A stretch of 64,000 nt of DNA, from contig JAQWRY010000032.1 in assembly GCA_029243485.1 (NCBI GenBank), positions 1-64,000 on the forward strand. Direction: 5' to 3'. The notes below the pieces were generated by a model. It worked only from the letters and a program-made list of their open reading frames with translations. It ran no database searches and was not told where the DNA came from. Within the stretch, counting starts at the first letter, position 1; the number at the start of each line of letters is the position of its first letter. The translations under genes were made by a program, and so were the position numbers. Source of the stretch: Candidatus Binatia bacterium. GTDB lineage: Bacteria > Desulfobacterota > Binatia > UBA12015. Below, piece after piece: positions 9,080 through 16,083 of the stretch.

Positions 9080-10323
9080 GCCATCGGATCGTCATCGTCG
9101 GGGCTGGATTCGCGGGCCTTTCCGCGGCGCTCGAGTTGCCGGATTCCTGCGACGTCACGGTGATCTCCGATCGACCCTGGTGCGAATTTCTGCCCAACAT
9201 CCACGAGATTCTGTCCTCACAGAAGCGCCCCGAGGATTTGCGGATAGACGCCTCCGCCCGGGTCGAGGAGGCCGGGCATCGATTCGTGCAGGACGAAGTC
9301 GTCGAGATCGATCGGGGCCGCCGCGTAGTCCGCGGCCTTTCTTCGGGAACGCATGCCTATGATGGATTGATCGTCGCGGTCGGCGGAGTGAACGCGACTC
9401 ATGGGGTCTCGGGCGCCGATCGATGGGCGATGCCGTTCAAGTCCGTGGCCGACTGTGAGCAGATTGGCACTCGGCTGCGCGCGCTCCACCGCAGATCTCC
9501 CAGGGCGCGAGTTACGGTCGTGGGGGGAGGGCTCGAAGGCGTCGAAGCCCTGGGCGAGATCCTGCGCGCGTTTCCCCGATTCCGGATCCGCGTCGTCGAA
9601 GCGGGGTCGCGCCTGCTCTCTGCGGGTCCCGCGAGCCTGGACCGGACGGTGCGTAAAGAATGCGCGGCGTTCGATGTCGGTTTCGAGATGGAGTCGCGCG
9701 TGGACGAGGTCGGTCGGGAACGGGTCACGCTCTCCTCGGGCGTGGCGGTGGACAGCGAGGTGACGATCTGGACGGGAGGGCCCACGGGCGCGCCCCTCCT
9801 GAACTCGGCCGGCCTCGCGCCGCGCGCAGGCGCCTGGGCGCCCGTCGCCGCGACCCTCGAGAGCTCCGATGCCGAAGGCGTGTTCCTCGCCGGCGATGCG
9901 GCTGCGCTTGGGGAACCGATCGCGAAGCAGGCCTACCACGCGATGGACATGGGCGTCTGCGCCGCGAGGAACGCCATGCGTCGGCTCGATGGTAGGGTGC
10001 TCGAACGGTTCGTGCCGGCCGAGAAACCGATGCTCGTTTCTCTCGGCCACTTGGGGTGCTTTCTCGTGCAGGGCCGTTGGGCGCTGTTTGGCCCAGGGAT
10101 CTCGATGGCGAAGGAGGCGGTTTTCCAGTTGGTCACGGCCCAGTTGGCGCCACCGAGCGGGGTCGATTCGACGGTTGCCGCCTGGAGGCGTCTGAGCGGA
10201 GCGTTTCCCGAGCCAGGCTGGCCGAGCGTGCCGGCGGTCTGGAACGCTCTGCGCGGAGCGCTCGACGTGCGCGTGCTGGCTCCGGAGGAGGGCGCATGCA
10301 CGTCATCACCGAATGCGCCTTGA
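9076..10323 (+). CDS. FAD-dependent NAD(P)H oxidoreductase (NDH-2/FSP1-like)
   Basis: 415-residue flavoprotein of the pyridine nucleotide-disulfide superfamily. The FAD loop is VGAGFAGLSAALEL at the N-terminus, the NAD(P) loop is VTVVGGGLEGVEALGEIL near residue 150, and the C-terminal FAD motif is VFLAGDAAALGEP. No redox-active CxxC pair is seen, which argues for a type II NADH:quinone oxidoreductase or ferroptosis-suppressor-like reductase rather than a disulfide reductase. It closes the operon that starts with the lipocalin, overlapping the MFS gene by ATGA. Confidence 0.85.
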   Translation: MSHRIVIVGAGFAGLSAALELPDSCDVTVISDRPWCEFLPNIHEILSSQKRPEDLRIDASARVEEAGHRFVQDEVVEIDRGRRVVRGLSSGTHAYDGLIVAVGGVNATHGVSGADRWAMPFKSVADCEQIGTRLRALHRRSPRARVTVVGGGLEGVEALGEILRAFPRFRIRVVEAGSRLLSAGPASLDRTVRKECAAFDVGFEMESRVDEVGRERVTLSSGVAVDSEVTIWTGGPTGAPLLNSAGLAPRAGAWAPVAATLESSDAEGVFLAGDAAALGEPIAKQAYHAMDMGVCAARNAMRRLDGRVLERFVPAEKPMLVSLGHLGCFLVQGRWALFGPGISMAKEAVFQLVTAQLAPPSGVDSTVAAWRRLSGAFPEPGWPSVPAVWNALRGALDVRVLAPEEGACTSSPNAP

Positions 10324-10416
10324 TCCAGGGCTCTGATCGCGGCTCGTGGGAGTTTCCGCGCGCGATCGGCCGCTTCGTCGCGCACTCGAGAGGAGACGGC
10401 ACTCCGCGGTGAGCCC

Positions 10417-11322
10417 TCAGCGCGCTGTGGCGGGGCGAGCGGCCGTGGGTGACCACGTGGGATCTTCTCTCGTACCGAGGTCCGCGCGCTTCAGGCCGCG
10501 GTCGACGTCGAGTCCCTCGAGGGTCCACAGGTGAGCGTGGATGTCGACCGGGGACCGAACTCGCTCGATGAATCTGGTCGGCCACTGTCGGCCTTCGATC
10601 TCCCGGTAGTCGAAGAAGGTCACGTCCGCGTGAGCCCCGAGGGTCCCCTCGAAGCCCTCCAGAGTGAAGTGGACGCGACGGAGGAGGAAGGTCTCGGCAT
10701 CGATCCACGCGACGACCCGGTCCGCGTCGGACAGGCCGATGCCGGGTCGGAGGTGTCCCAGGATTCGCAGGCGGGTTTGATCATCCTCGACCTCGTCCGC
10801 CAGGCGCGTCCACTCCGTGCCGCGGCGGTTCAGCCACGCCGGTCCCACGAGGAAAAGGCCGTACGCGTCCGCAACCAGGGCCGATGACTCGAGCACGGCG
10901 CGATCGGTCGACGGGACTCCATCATACGTGACGTAGATCTCCCCCCGGCCGCGGAGCACGGTTTTTTCACCGGACGGTCCCAGGTGTCGCTGGGCGATGA
11001 CGTCTTCTCCGAGCAGCAGGCGTTCTTCGGACTCGCCCCTGTACTCGCCGTCGGTCAATACGGGCTGAAGCATCTGGACGACTGAGCCCCACTCGCCCCG
11101 GTAGCGAACGGCGATATCGTGAATCGACGAGTAGGGATCTCCGCCAGAGGCCTGGATGCTCCGGCCCAGGATCTCCGCAGCCGTCGGCCCGGCAGGTACC
11201 GTGTCGGGCGGGACGGGGAAGCGCGCCGCGCATCCCGCAAGCGCGAGACCAAGCGCGAGGCAACGGCCGAAGCGGCAGACGGCGCGCTGGAGGCCGCCGT
11301 CGACGTGGCGGGGAGCAGACAT
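10417..11322 (-). CDS. Lipoprotein of unknown function, LolA/LolB-like repeat fold possible
   Basis: About 301 residues from the ATG at 11322 (an ATG at 11409 is also open). A signal peptide ending in LGLALAGC gives a clear lipobox, so the protein is probably outer-membrane or periplasm-facing. The mature part has an AAEILGRSIQASGGD segment followed by repeated beta-strand blocks (AVRYRGEWGS, EIYVTYDG, VHFTLEGFEG, ADVTFFDYREIEGRQWPTRF). That layout is seen in proteins related to LolA-type lipid carriers, but the identity is not certain. It converges with the flavoprotein gene. Confidence 0.65.
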   Translation of the reverse strand: MSAPRHVDGGLQRAVCRFGRCLALGLALAGCAARFPVPPDTVPAGPTAAEILGRSIQASGGDPYSSIHDIAVRYRGEWGSVVQMLQPVLTDGEYRGESEERLLLGEDVIAQRHLGPSGEKTVLRGRGEIYVTYDGVPSTDRAVLESSALVADAYGLFLVGPAWLNRRGTEWTRLADEVEDDQTRLRILGHLRPGIGLSDADRVVAWIDAETFLLRRVHFTLEGFEGTLGAHADVTFFDYREIEGRQWPTRFIERVRSPVDIHAHLWTLEGLDVDRGLKRADLGTREDPTWSPTAARPATAR

Positions 11323-11559
11323 CGACACCCTATCTTCCCCGGTGGACGGATCGCCGCTTCCAAGTCCCGAGCCACGCTTGCTTTCGCCAGGTTCGGGCTG
11401 GTTCTCCATGCTGTCTATCCGTTGCGGCGACCCGACATGCGGAATCGATTGAGAGCATACCGACACGCTGCTGTGGAGCGTACCACCCCGGCGCGCATAG
11501 CGCCTCGCGACTTCGCGCGCGGCACGACCTTCTCGCGCGCGGCCGAAATGTCGCCACCT

Positions 11560-11725
11560 ACGCCGACGTTGTGGTGTCGCTCGAGGAAGCGCCACACTTC
11601 CTCGGTGGCCTCGAACCCGGCCATCGAGCCGCCGCTCGGTAGACCCCCTCGGAGCCGAAAGGATCTACGCCGCCGGGCCATCCGCAGATTTGCACCGGAA
11701 TCCCCGGATCGTGCGGGAAGGGGTC
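11560..11725 (-). pseudogene. C-terminal remnant of a PHB-depolymerase/LpqC-like esterase
   Basis: One minus-strand frame reads QICGWPGGVDPFG, like the HxWPGG motif around the catalytic histidine of polyhydroxybutyrate depolymerase/feruloyl esterases. The adjacent frame then reads SMAGFEATEEVWRFLERH, like the usual C-terminus ATEEIWRFF. The two are out of frame and nothing upstream restores an intact gene. The 11410-11728 stretch otherwise holds no gene. Confidence 0.35.
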
Positions 11726-11728
11726 CGA

Positions 11729-12421
11729 TCACTCGATGCTCGTCCCAACCAACGGCCAAAAAACGAGCAGCGCTGCGTCCCAGACCATGTGCGCGACGAA
11801 CACCGCGGTGAGGCTGCCGGTCTCGTAGCGCAAGGTGTTCCAGCAGATGCCGGCGCCGAGACAGGCGAGGACTAGGGCCGTCGAGCCGATCGGAGCGTGC
11901 GCGATGGCGTAAAGCGCGGTGCCGGCGATGACGGCGAGGGGCCAGGGCACGCGGTCGACGAGCGCACCGTAGATGACACCGCGCCAGACGATTTCCTCGC
12001 AGGCGACGACGATGGGGAGTGCGACGAACAGTGCTGCGGGACCCAGGTGGCCGAAGTCGACGTAGAGCCGGACGACGCCGGCGAGAAGCTCGGGCGCGGC
12101 GCGGGTGACGGGCGGAAACAGGAGATAGGTCGCTGCGGCCATGAAGGCGCCGGCGGCAAAGCCGATTGAAAGTGCTCTCGGGTCTAGGCCGAGAGCCGCG
12201 CGGATTTCGGGTCCTTGGAGGAAGACCGCGGTGATGCCGAGCAGTAACGCGGTTCCGCCCACCGCCGGCCAGATTCCGAGCGGGTGCGACAGCCAGGCGC
12301 CGACGGCCCATAGCGCCGCCATGCCGAGCGCGATCGCCCCCTTGCCCGAACTGGTCGCCGCCGCGACTCTCAAGTGGCCTGCCCCGGCGCCGCCAGAAGC
12401 AGGCGCTCGATGATGCCCCAC
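11729..12421 (-). CDS. CPBP-family intramembrane metalloprotease (Abi/CAAX-type)
   Basis: About 230 residues with seven or eight hydrophobic segments. The CPBP motifs are intact: CEEIVWRGVIYG (EExxxR) near 142-147, AIAHAP with the second metal-site His near 175, and HMVWD near 211. Such proteases cleave prenylated or other membrane substrates; some serve bacteriocin immunity. The ATG at 12421 overlaps the upstream gene by about 50 bp; a TTG at 12373 that overlaps the upstream stop (TTGA) is an alternative start and would keep all motifs. Confidence 0.85.
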   Translation of the reverse strand: MGHHRAPASGGAGAGHLRVAAATSSGKGAIALGMAALWAVGAWLSHPLGIWPAVGGTALLLGITAVFLQGPEIRAALGLDPRALSIGFAAGAFMAAATYLLFPPVTRAAPELLAGVVRLYVDFGHLGPAALFVALPIVVACEEIVWRGVIYGALVDRVPWPLAVIAGTALYAIAHAPIGSTALVLACLGAGICWNTLRYETGSLTAVFVAHMVWDAALLVFWPLVGTSIE

Positions 12422-13371
12422 GGGCCGCGTATGGGCCCTTCGCGCTTCTCGTCAGAGATCGTGCGACGCGCGGCTTCGTCGAAGTCTTGCAGGCTGGTGT
12501 GGCCTATCCTCTCCCAGAAGCGCGCATCGTCGGCGAGGAGGTCTTCCTTGAGCCCCACGACGATCTCGCGCGCCACTGACCACTCGGCGCGCGTGACGAA
12601 GCGGACCCAGTGAGACGAGAGCTTCGGCGTCAGAAACGGAACCTCGATCATGATCGGTCGCGGGCGGCCGAGCACGTCCGCCGTGCGCTCGAGGATTTCG
12701 CGACCCGAGAGGACCTCCGGGCCGGGCACCCCGAACCATTCGCTCCCGTCGACGACCAAGTCGAGCGCGCCGAGGACGGCGACGACGACGTCGTTGATTG
12801 CCACCGGCTCGGTGCGCGACTTCAGCCAGCGCGGCAAGACCATAACGGGGAGTCTCGCTGCGAGATCTCGCACGATGAGCCAGCTGAGGCTGCCGTGGCC
12901 GATGATCATGCTCGCGCGCAGCTCGATGGCGCTCACGCTTCCCGAACGCAGGGTCTCGCCCACGTCCCGCCTACTGCGAAGATGTGCGGAGGCATCGGAG
13001 CTCGGGGCTGTGACACCTCCGAGGTAGACGATGCGGCGCACCCCGGCGTCCTCGGCGGCGCGCAGGAACGTCTCGGCCTGGGCGACCTCCGCTCGGTGGA
13101 AGTCGCCGCTCGCCGTCGCCATTCCGTGCACGAGGTACAGAGCGCTGTCGCATCCTTCGAGGGCGCGTACCGTCGAGTCCCGATCTGCGACGTCGGCGGT
13201 CACCCAGTTGCGGCTGGGCCACTGCGCGGCTGCGCGTTCCCCGTCTCGCGTCGCGCAGCGCACGTCCCAGCCCGCGGCGACGAGTGCCGGGTAGACGGCA
13301 CCACCCACGAAACCGGTAGCTCCGGTGAGCAGTATGTTTCGTTCCTCGCCTCGCCTGGTCGGCTCTTCCAT
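12370..13371 (-). CDS. NAD(P)-binding protein of the atypical SDR/NmrA-like type
   Basis: About 333 residues. The N-terminal ILLTGATGFVGGAVYPALVAAG is a Rossmann dinucleotide loop, followed by VRCATRD, DVADRDSTVRALEGCDSALYLVHGM and RRIVYLGGV, typical of NmrA/complex-I NDUFA9-like reductases. No YxxxK catalytic pair is evident, which is normal for this subgroup. The ATG at 13371 is chosen because it places the Rossmann loop near the N-terminus. It is cotranscribed with the CPBP protease downstream. Confidence 0.85.
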   Translation of the reverse strand: MEEPTRRGEERNILLTGATGFVGGAVYPALVAAGWDVRCATRDGERAAAQWPSRNWVTADVADRDSTVRALEGCDSALYLVHGMATASGDFHRAEVAQAETFLRAAEDAGVRRIVYLGGVTAPSSDASAHLRSRRDVGETLRSGSVSAIELRASMIIGHGSLSWLIVRDLAARLPVMVLPRWLKSRTEPVAINDVVVAVLGALDLVVDGSEWFGVPGPEVLSGREILERTADVLGRPRPIMIEVPFLTPKLSSHWVRFVTRAEWSVAREIVVGLKEDLLADDARFWERIGHTSLQDFDEAARRTISDEKREGPIRGPWGIIERLLLAAPGQAT

Positions 13372-13490
13372 GTGGCTCCTGGCTCTCCTTGCGGGGCGGT
13401 AGACAGCCGTTTCGGCAAGATCCCGGCACCCGGCGGGACCTGCACGCACATGGTGCGGAGCCTCGGCCTGCCGGGCGTTCGACGCGAGCC

Positions 13491-13889
13491 CTAGCCGATG
13501 TGTGCTTCGCGTTGGATGGCGAGCCACCCCTGGATGCGGCGCCCGATCCGGATGGGCAGGACGCGCCAGTGCATGATGAACGGCGTGCCGTCCTTCTTGT
13601 AGTTCACCGCCTTGCCCTCGAAACGGCCGCCGGAGGAGAGCGCCTCCGAGAGACGAGCGATGACCTTTCGGTCGGTTCCCGCGCCCTGCAGAATGCGCGG
13701 CGTCTCACCGATCACCTCGGCCGGCTCGTAGCCGGTGAGCTTCTTGAACGCCCTGTTGGCATAGACGATCCGCCCATGCTTGGAGGCATCGGTGATCAGG
13801 ATCGAGTCGAAGCTGTTGTCGGCGAGTGCGCGCAAGAGAGCTGGGTTTGCGCCGCTGCTACCGAGGATCTCGTCGAACGAAGCCGCCAT
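13491..13889 (-). CDS. Stand-alone PAS-domain protein
   Basis: About 132 residues that are almost entirely one PAS domain: ALADNSFDSILITDAS, VYANRAFKKLTGYEPAEVIG, then ETPRILQGAGTDR and GKAVNYKKDGTPFIMHWRVLPI. No output domain follows, so it may act as a small sensor or partner protein. The ATG at 13889 has a GAAAGGA ribosome-binding site 6-8 bases upstream. The site where a LOV photoreceptor carries cysteine is Pro here, so a flavin adduct is unlikely. Confidence 0.85.
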   Translation of the reverse strand: MAASFDEILGSSGANPALLRALADNSFDSILITDASKHGRIVYANRAFKKLTGYEPAEVIGETPRILQGAGTDRKVIARLSEALSSGGRFEGKAVNYKKDGTPFIMHWRVLPIRIGRRIQGWLAIQREAHIG

Positions 13890-14221
13890 TGGTGTGTCCT
13901 TTCTTTTTCCGTTGTAGATCGCTGAGAAACGGGGCATCGGCCCGCGCACATCCTCCAGCATGAGGTGACGGTACTCGTTCTAGGGGCGGGCACAAGGCTC
14001 AAAGATCGAAGCTCCAAGCACGACGTCACACCCTGCGCGCGCACAGCCATCCGCGAACGATCTCGACCAGTTCCTCCTTCGCCGCGAGGTCGATGTTCGC
14101 ACTGCCGCGGCATTCTATCCGCACAGCGCTTCGGTACCATCAGGGAGCGGTGGGCGGCGTGTTTTGAGCTTGCGGCAGGCCTCTGCCGGGATACGCTCTG
14201 ACGACTCGCGGAGCGAAAGAT

Positions 14222-14480
14222 ATGGAAACCCTAGGCATCGTCCTACAAGTCGTCGCGGCTCTTGGTCTGCTCAATGTGTGGCTGCTCCGTTCGGGCAAGC
14301 CGACTCCCTACCGGGGGGGAAGCGAGGAACATGGCCGAGGAGTTCGCGGTGTATGGTTTGCCGCGGTGGTTTATGTGGGTCGTCGGCGTGCTGAAGATCA
14401 GCGTCGCGCTCGCCTTTTTCCTGGGTCTGTGGATGCCGGCGTTGTCATGCAGGCGATCGCCGCGACCATCGCATTCGCGT
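14222..14480 (+). pseudogene. Frameshifted DoxX-like membrane protein
   Basis: The frame from the ATG at 14222 reads [20 protein letters not shown] and then loses frame at a run of seven Gs near 14315-14321. The next frame continues with [19 protein letters not shown] and [18 protein letters not shown], a typical DoxX-family core. After a second shift the original frame ends in [11 protein letters not shown]. Together they make about 85 residues of a four-helix DoxX protein. Either two true frameshifts or a homopolymer read error explains this. Confidence 0.6.
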
Positions 14481-14517
14481 AGCGGGTTCCGGTGGGCTCT
14501 TTGCGGGCTCGTCCGAA

Positions 14518-14739
14518 TCAAAACAGGGCGAGGCGAAGGCAGGTGTTTAGGGCCAGGTAGAAAAGGCCTGGCGTCATCTGCAGCAGACTGTCCCTGGCGG
14601 GGTAGGGGCGCGGTCGGGACTGTTCGCCCGCCTCCATCTCTTGGTAGCACGGGCCGAGACCGGTCAGCGCGATGTTCACTTTCGGTGTCGGAAGTCCGTT
14701 GGGCAAAGCGTTCATGTTCATCGCCAGATTACCTCCCAT
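14518..14739 (-). CDS. Small hypothetical ORF
   Basis: 73-codon open frame with no recognised family. The N-terminal part is polar, and the C-terminus (PGLFYLALNTCLRLALF) is moderately hydrophobic. It fills an otherwise empty 370-bp gap between the DoxX remnant and the SRPBCC gene. Its coding status is uncertain; no strong ribosome-binding site was seen. Confidence 0.2.
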   Translation of the reverse strand: MGGNLAMNMNALPNGLPTPKVNIALTGLGPCYQEMEAGEQSRPRPYPARDSLLQMTPGLFYLALNTCLRLALF

Positions 14740-14854
14740 GACCCAGGAATATGAAAGATCTGACCGATGGCAATTGTTCTTGTTGTCGAACGTTCCTGCC
14801 TTAGACGGCCTGATGAACCGGGCGTATCTGTGAGAGGGCGTGCCAGGCGCGCGA

Positions 14855-15316
14855 CTACGACTCGCAGAGAGCCCGAAACCGGTCCAGGTCGCTCTGGAAT
14901 TGGCGCCGGAGGAGGGGGCGGACGAACGTCATGCCCCAACGGCCCAGTGGTCCGAGGGGCGCGGCGAGGCGTTCGCGCCATCCCACATGGGTGGATTCGC
15001 CGGAATCGCTCTCGCGCAGGGTGAACGTGCCCTCGCCCGTGACGAGCCCTCGATGGACGACCGTCCATCGCTCCGGGGGCTCGTACGCGGTCACCTCCAT
15101 GATGTCGGTCGTGCGAAAGATCCCGATCTGCGTGGGGACCTTCATGCGGCTGCCGACTCCCATCGGCCCGTCCGTCAGCATCTCGATCGATAGCGCGTCG
15201 CGCATCCATTCGGGCTGACGCTGTACGTCTGCCAGCACCTTCCACACGGCCGCTCTCGGACGGGCGACGGTGACGGAAACGAGGACTTCCACCGCGTTCT
15301 CGATCTGAGAGGTCAC
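14855..15316 (-). CDS. SRPBCC (START-like) family protein
   Basis: About 153 residues from a GTG at 15316 (an ATG at 15388 is also open). The pattern VEVLVSVTVARPRAAVWKVL near the N-terminus, PEWM, then GVGSRMKV, WTVVHRGLVTGEGTFTL and a long C-terminal amphipathic helix (LRRQFQSDLDRFRAL) matches the polyketide-cyclase/START fold. These proteins bind hydrophobic ligands; the ligand is unknown. It is divergent from the broken gene at 15390. Confidence 0.8.
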   Translation of the reverse strand: MTSQIENAVEVLVSVTVARPRAAVWKVLADVQRQPEWMRDALSIEMLTDGPMGVGSRMKVPTQIGIFRTTDIMEVTAYEPPERWTVVHRGLVTGEGTFTLRESDSGESTHVGWRERLAAPLGPLGRWGMTFVRPLLRRQFQSDLDRFRALCES

Positions 15317-15389
15317 CTCGGGTCGCCCGTCATCATCGATGGAATGAGCACGGTGTTCACATATCACACGGGCCGTCGCCCGAGCCACT

Positions 15390-15850
15390 TCAACCCAATT
15401 CCGCTACGAGGACGTCACGCACGCCTTTGTCTCGCAGGGTCACATGGGCGAGGTCGTCTCCGAGGGCGGCCGGATCTTTGCTCGGAAGGGCGACGGCTAC
15501 GTGGGCCTGTGGTCGTGGCGCCCGGTCTTGCGGAAGATTGGGGCACGTTCGAGGCGTTCCGGCGTACCCTCGCGGAGACGCTGATCGATGTGGTCCCGCT
15601 CGGAGAAAGGATGGCCGACGGAATCTCGCCCGGCTTCGACGTCACGTACGAGTCGCCGAGCCAGGGCCGGATGGAGTTTGGTTGGGAGCGCCCGTTCGTC
15701 GTGGGCGGGCAGCAGGTCGCGCTCTCCGGCTTCCCGAGAATAGATGGGCCGTTCGGGACCCTGGAGTTCGACGCGACCAAGCTCGAGTACGAGGGCTTCG
15801 GTGTAGCGCTCGACTTCTCGGCGTGGCGCCGCGACGTTTGCCCCCCGTAG
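15390..15850 (+). pseudogene. Frameshifted 3' fragment of an uncharacterised large protein
   Basis: One plus frame reads FRYEDVTHAFVSQGHMGEVV, then GGRIFARKGDGYVGLWSWRP. It stops matching near 15510, and the next frame continues LAEDWGTFEAFRRTL, VTYESPSQGRMEFGWERPF and LEYEGFGVALDFSAW to the stop. The THAF...ARKGDGYVxLxSxRP pattern is seen near the C-terminus of large secreted, possibly carbohydrate-active, proteins, but I cannot name the family. The N-terminal part is missing, so this is a truncated and frameshifted remnant. Confidence 0.5.
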
Positions 15851-16083
15851 GGGCGGATGCGTTAGGTCCTGTCTCTCCGTTCTTGTCGGGGACGCTCGCG
15901 AAGTCGACGAACGGTGGCTTCGACGACGCAGTACTGCTGCGCCGAAAACCCGCAGACCTACCTGCCTGCGGAGGAGGCACGAGCACCGGCCTTTTCCCGG
16001 TCGGGGCTGCGGTTGTTTGACTCCGGAGACCCTTCTGGAACAAGAGTGATGGTGTGTAGTTCGACCTCTGGAGAGTCCTTCCC

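Noticed and set aside
10296-10412. Short plus-strand ORF after the flavoprotein
   Set aside because: 39 codons overlapping the end of a solid gene, no family and no ribosome-binding site.
13491-13889. LOV photoreceptor
   Set aside because: The ILQG motif resembles LOV domains, but the adduct Cys is Pro and the sequence fits ordinary PAS domains better.
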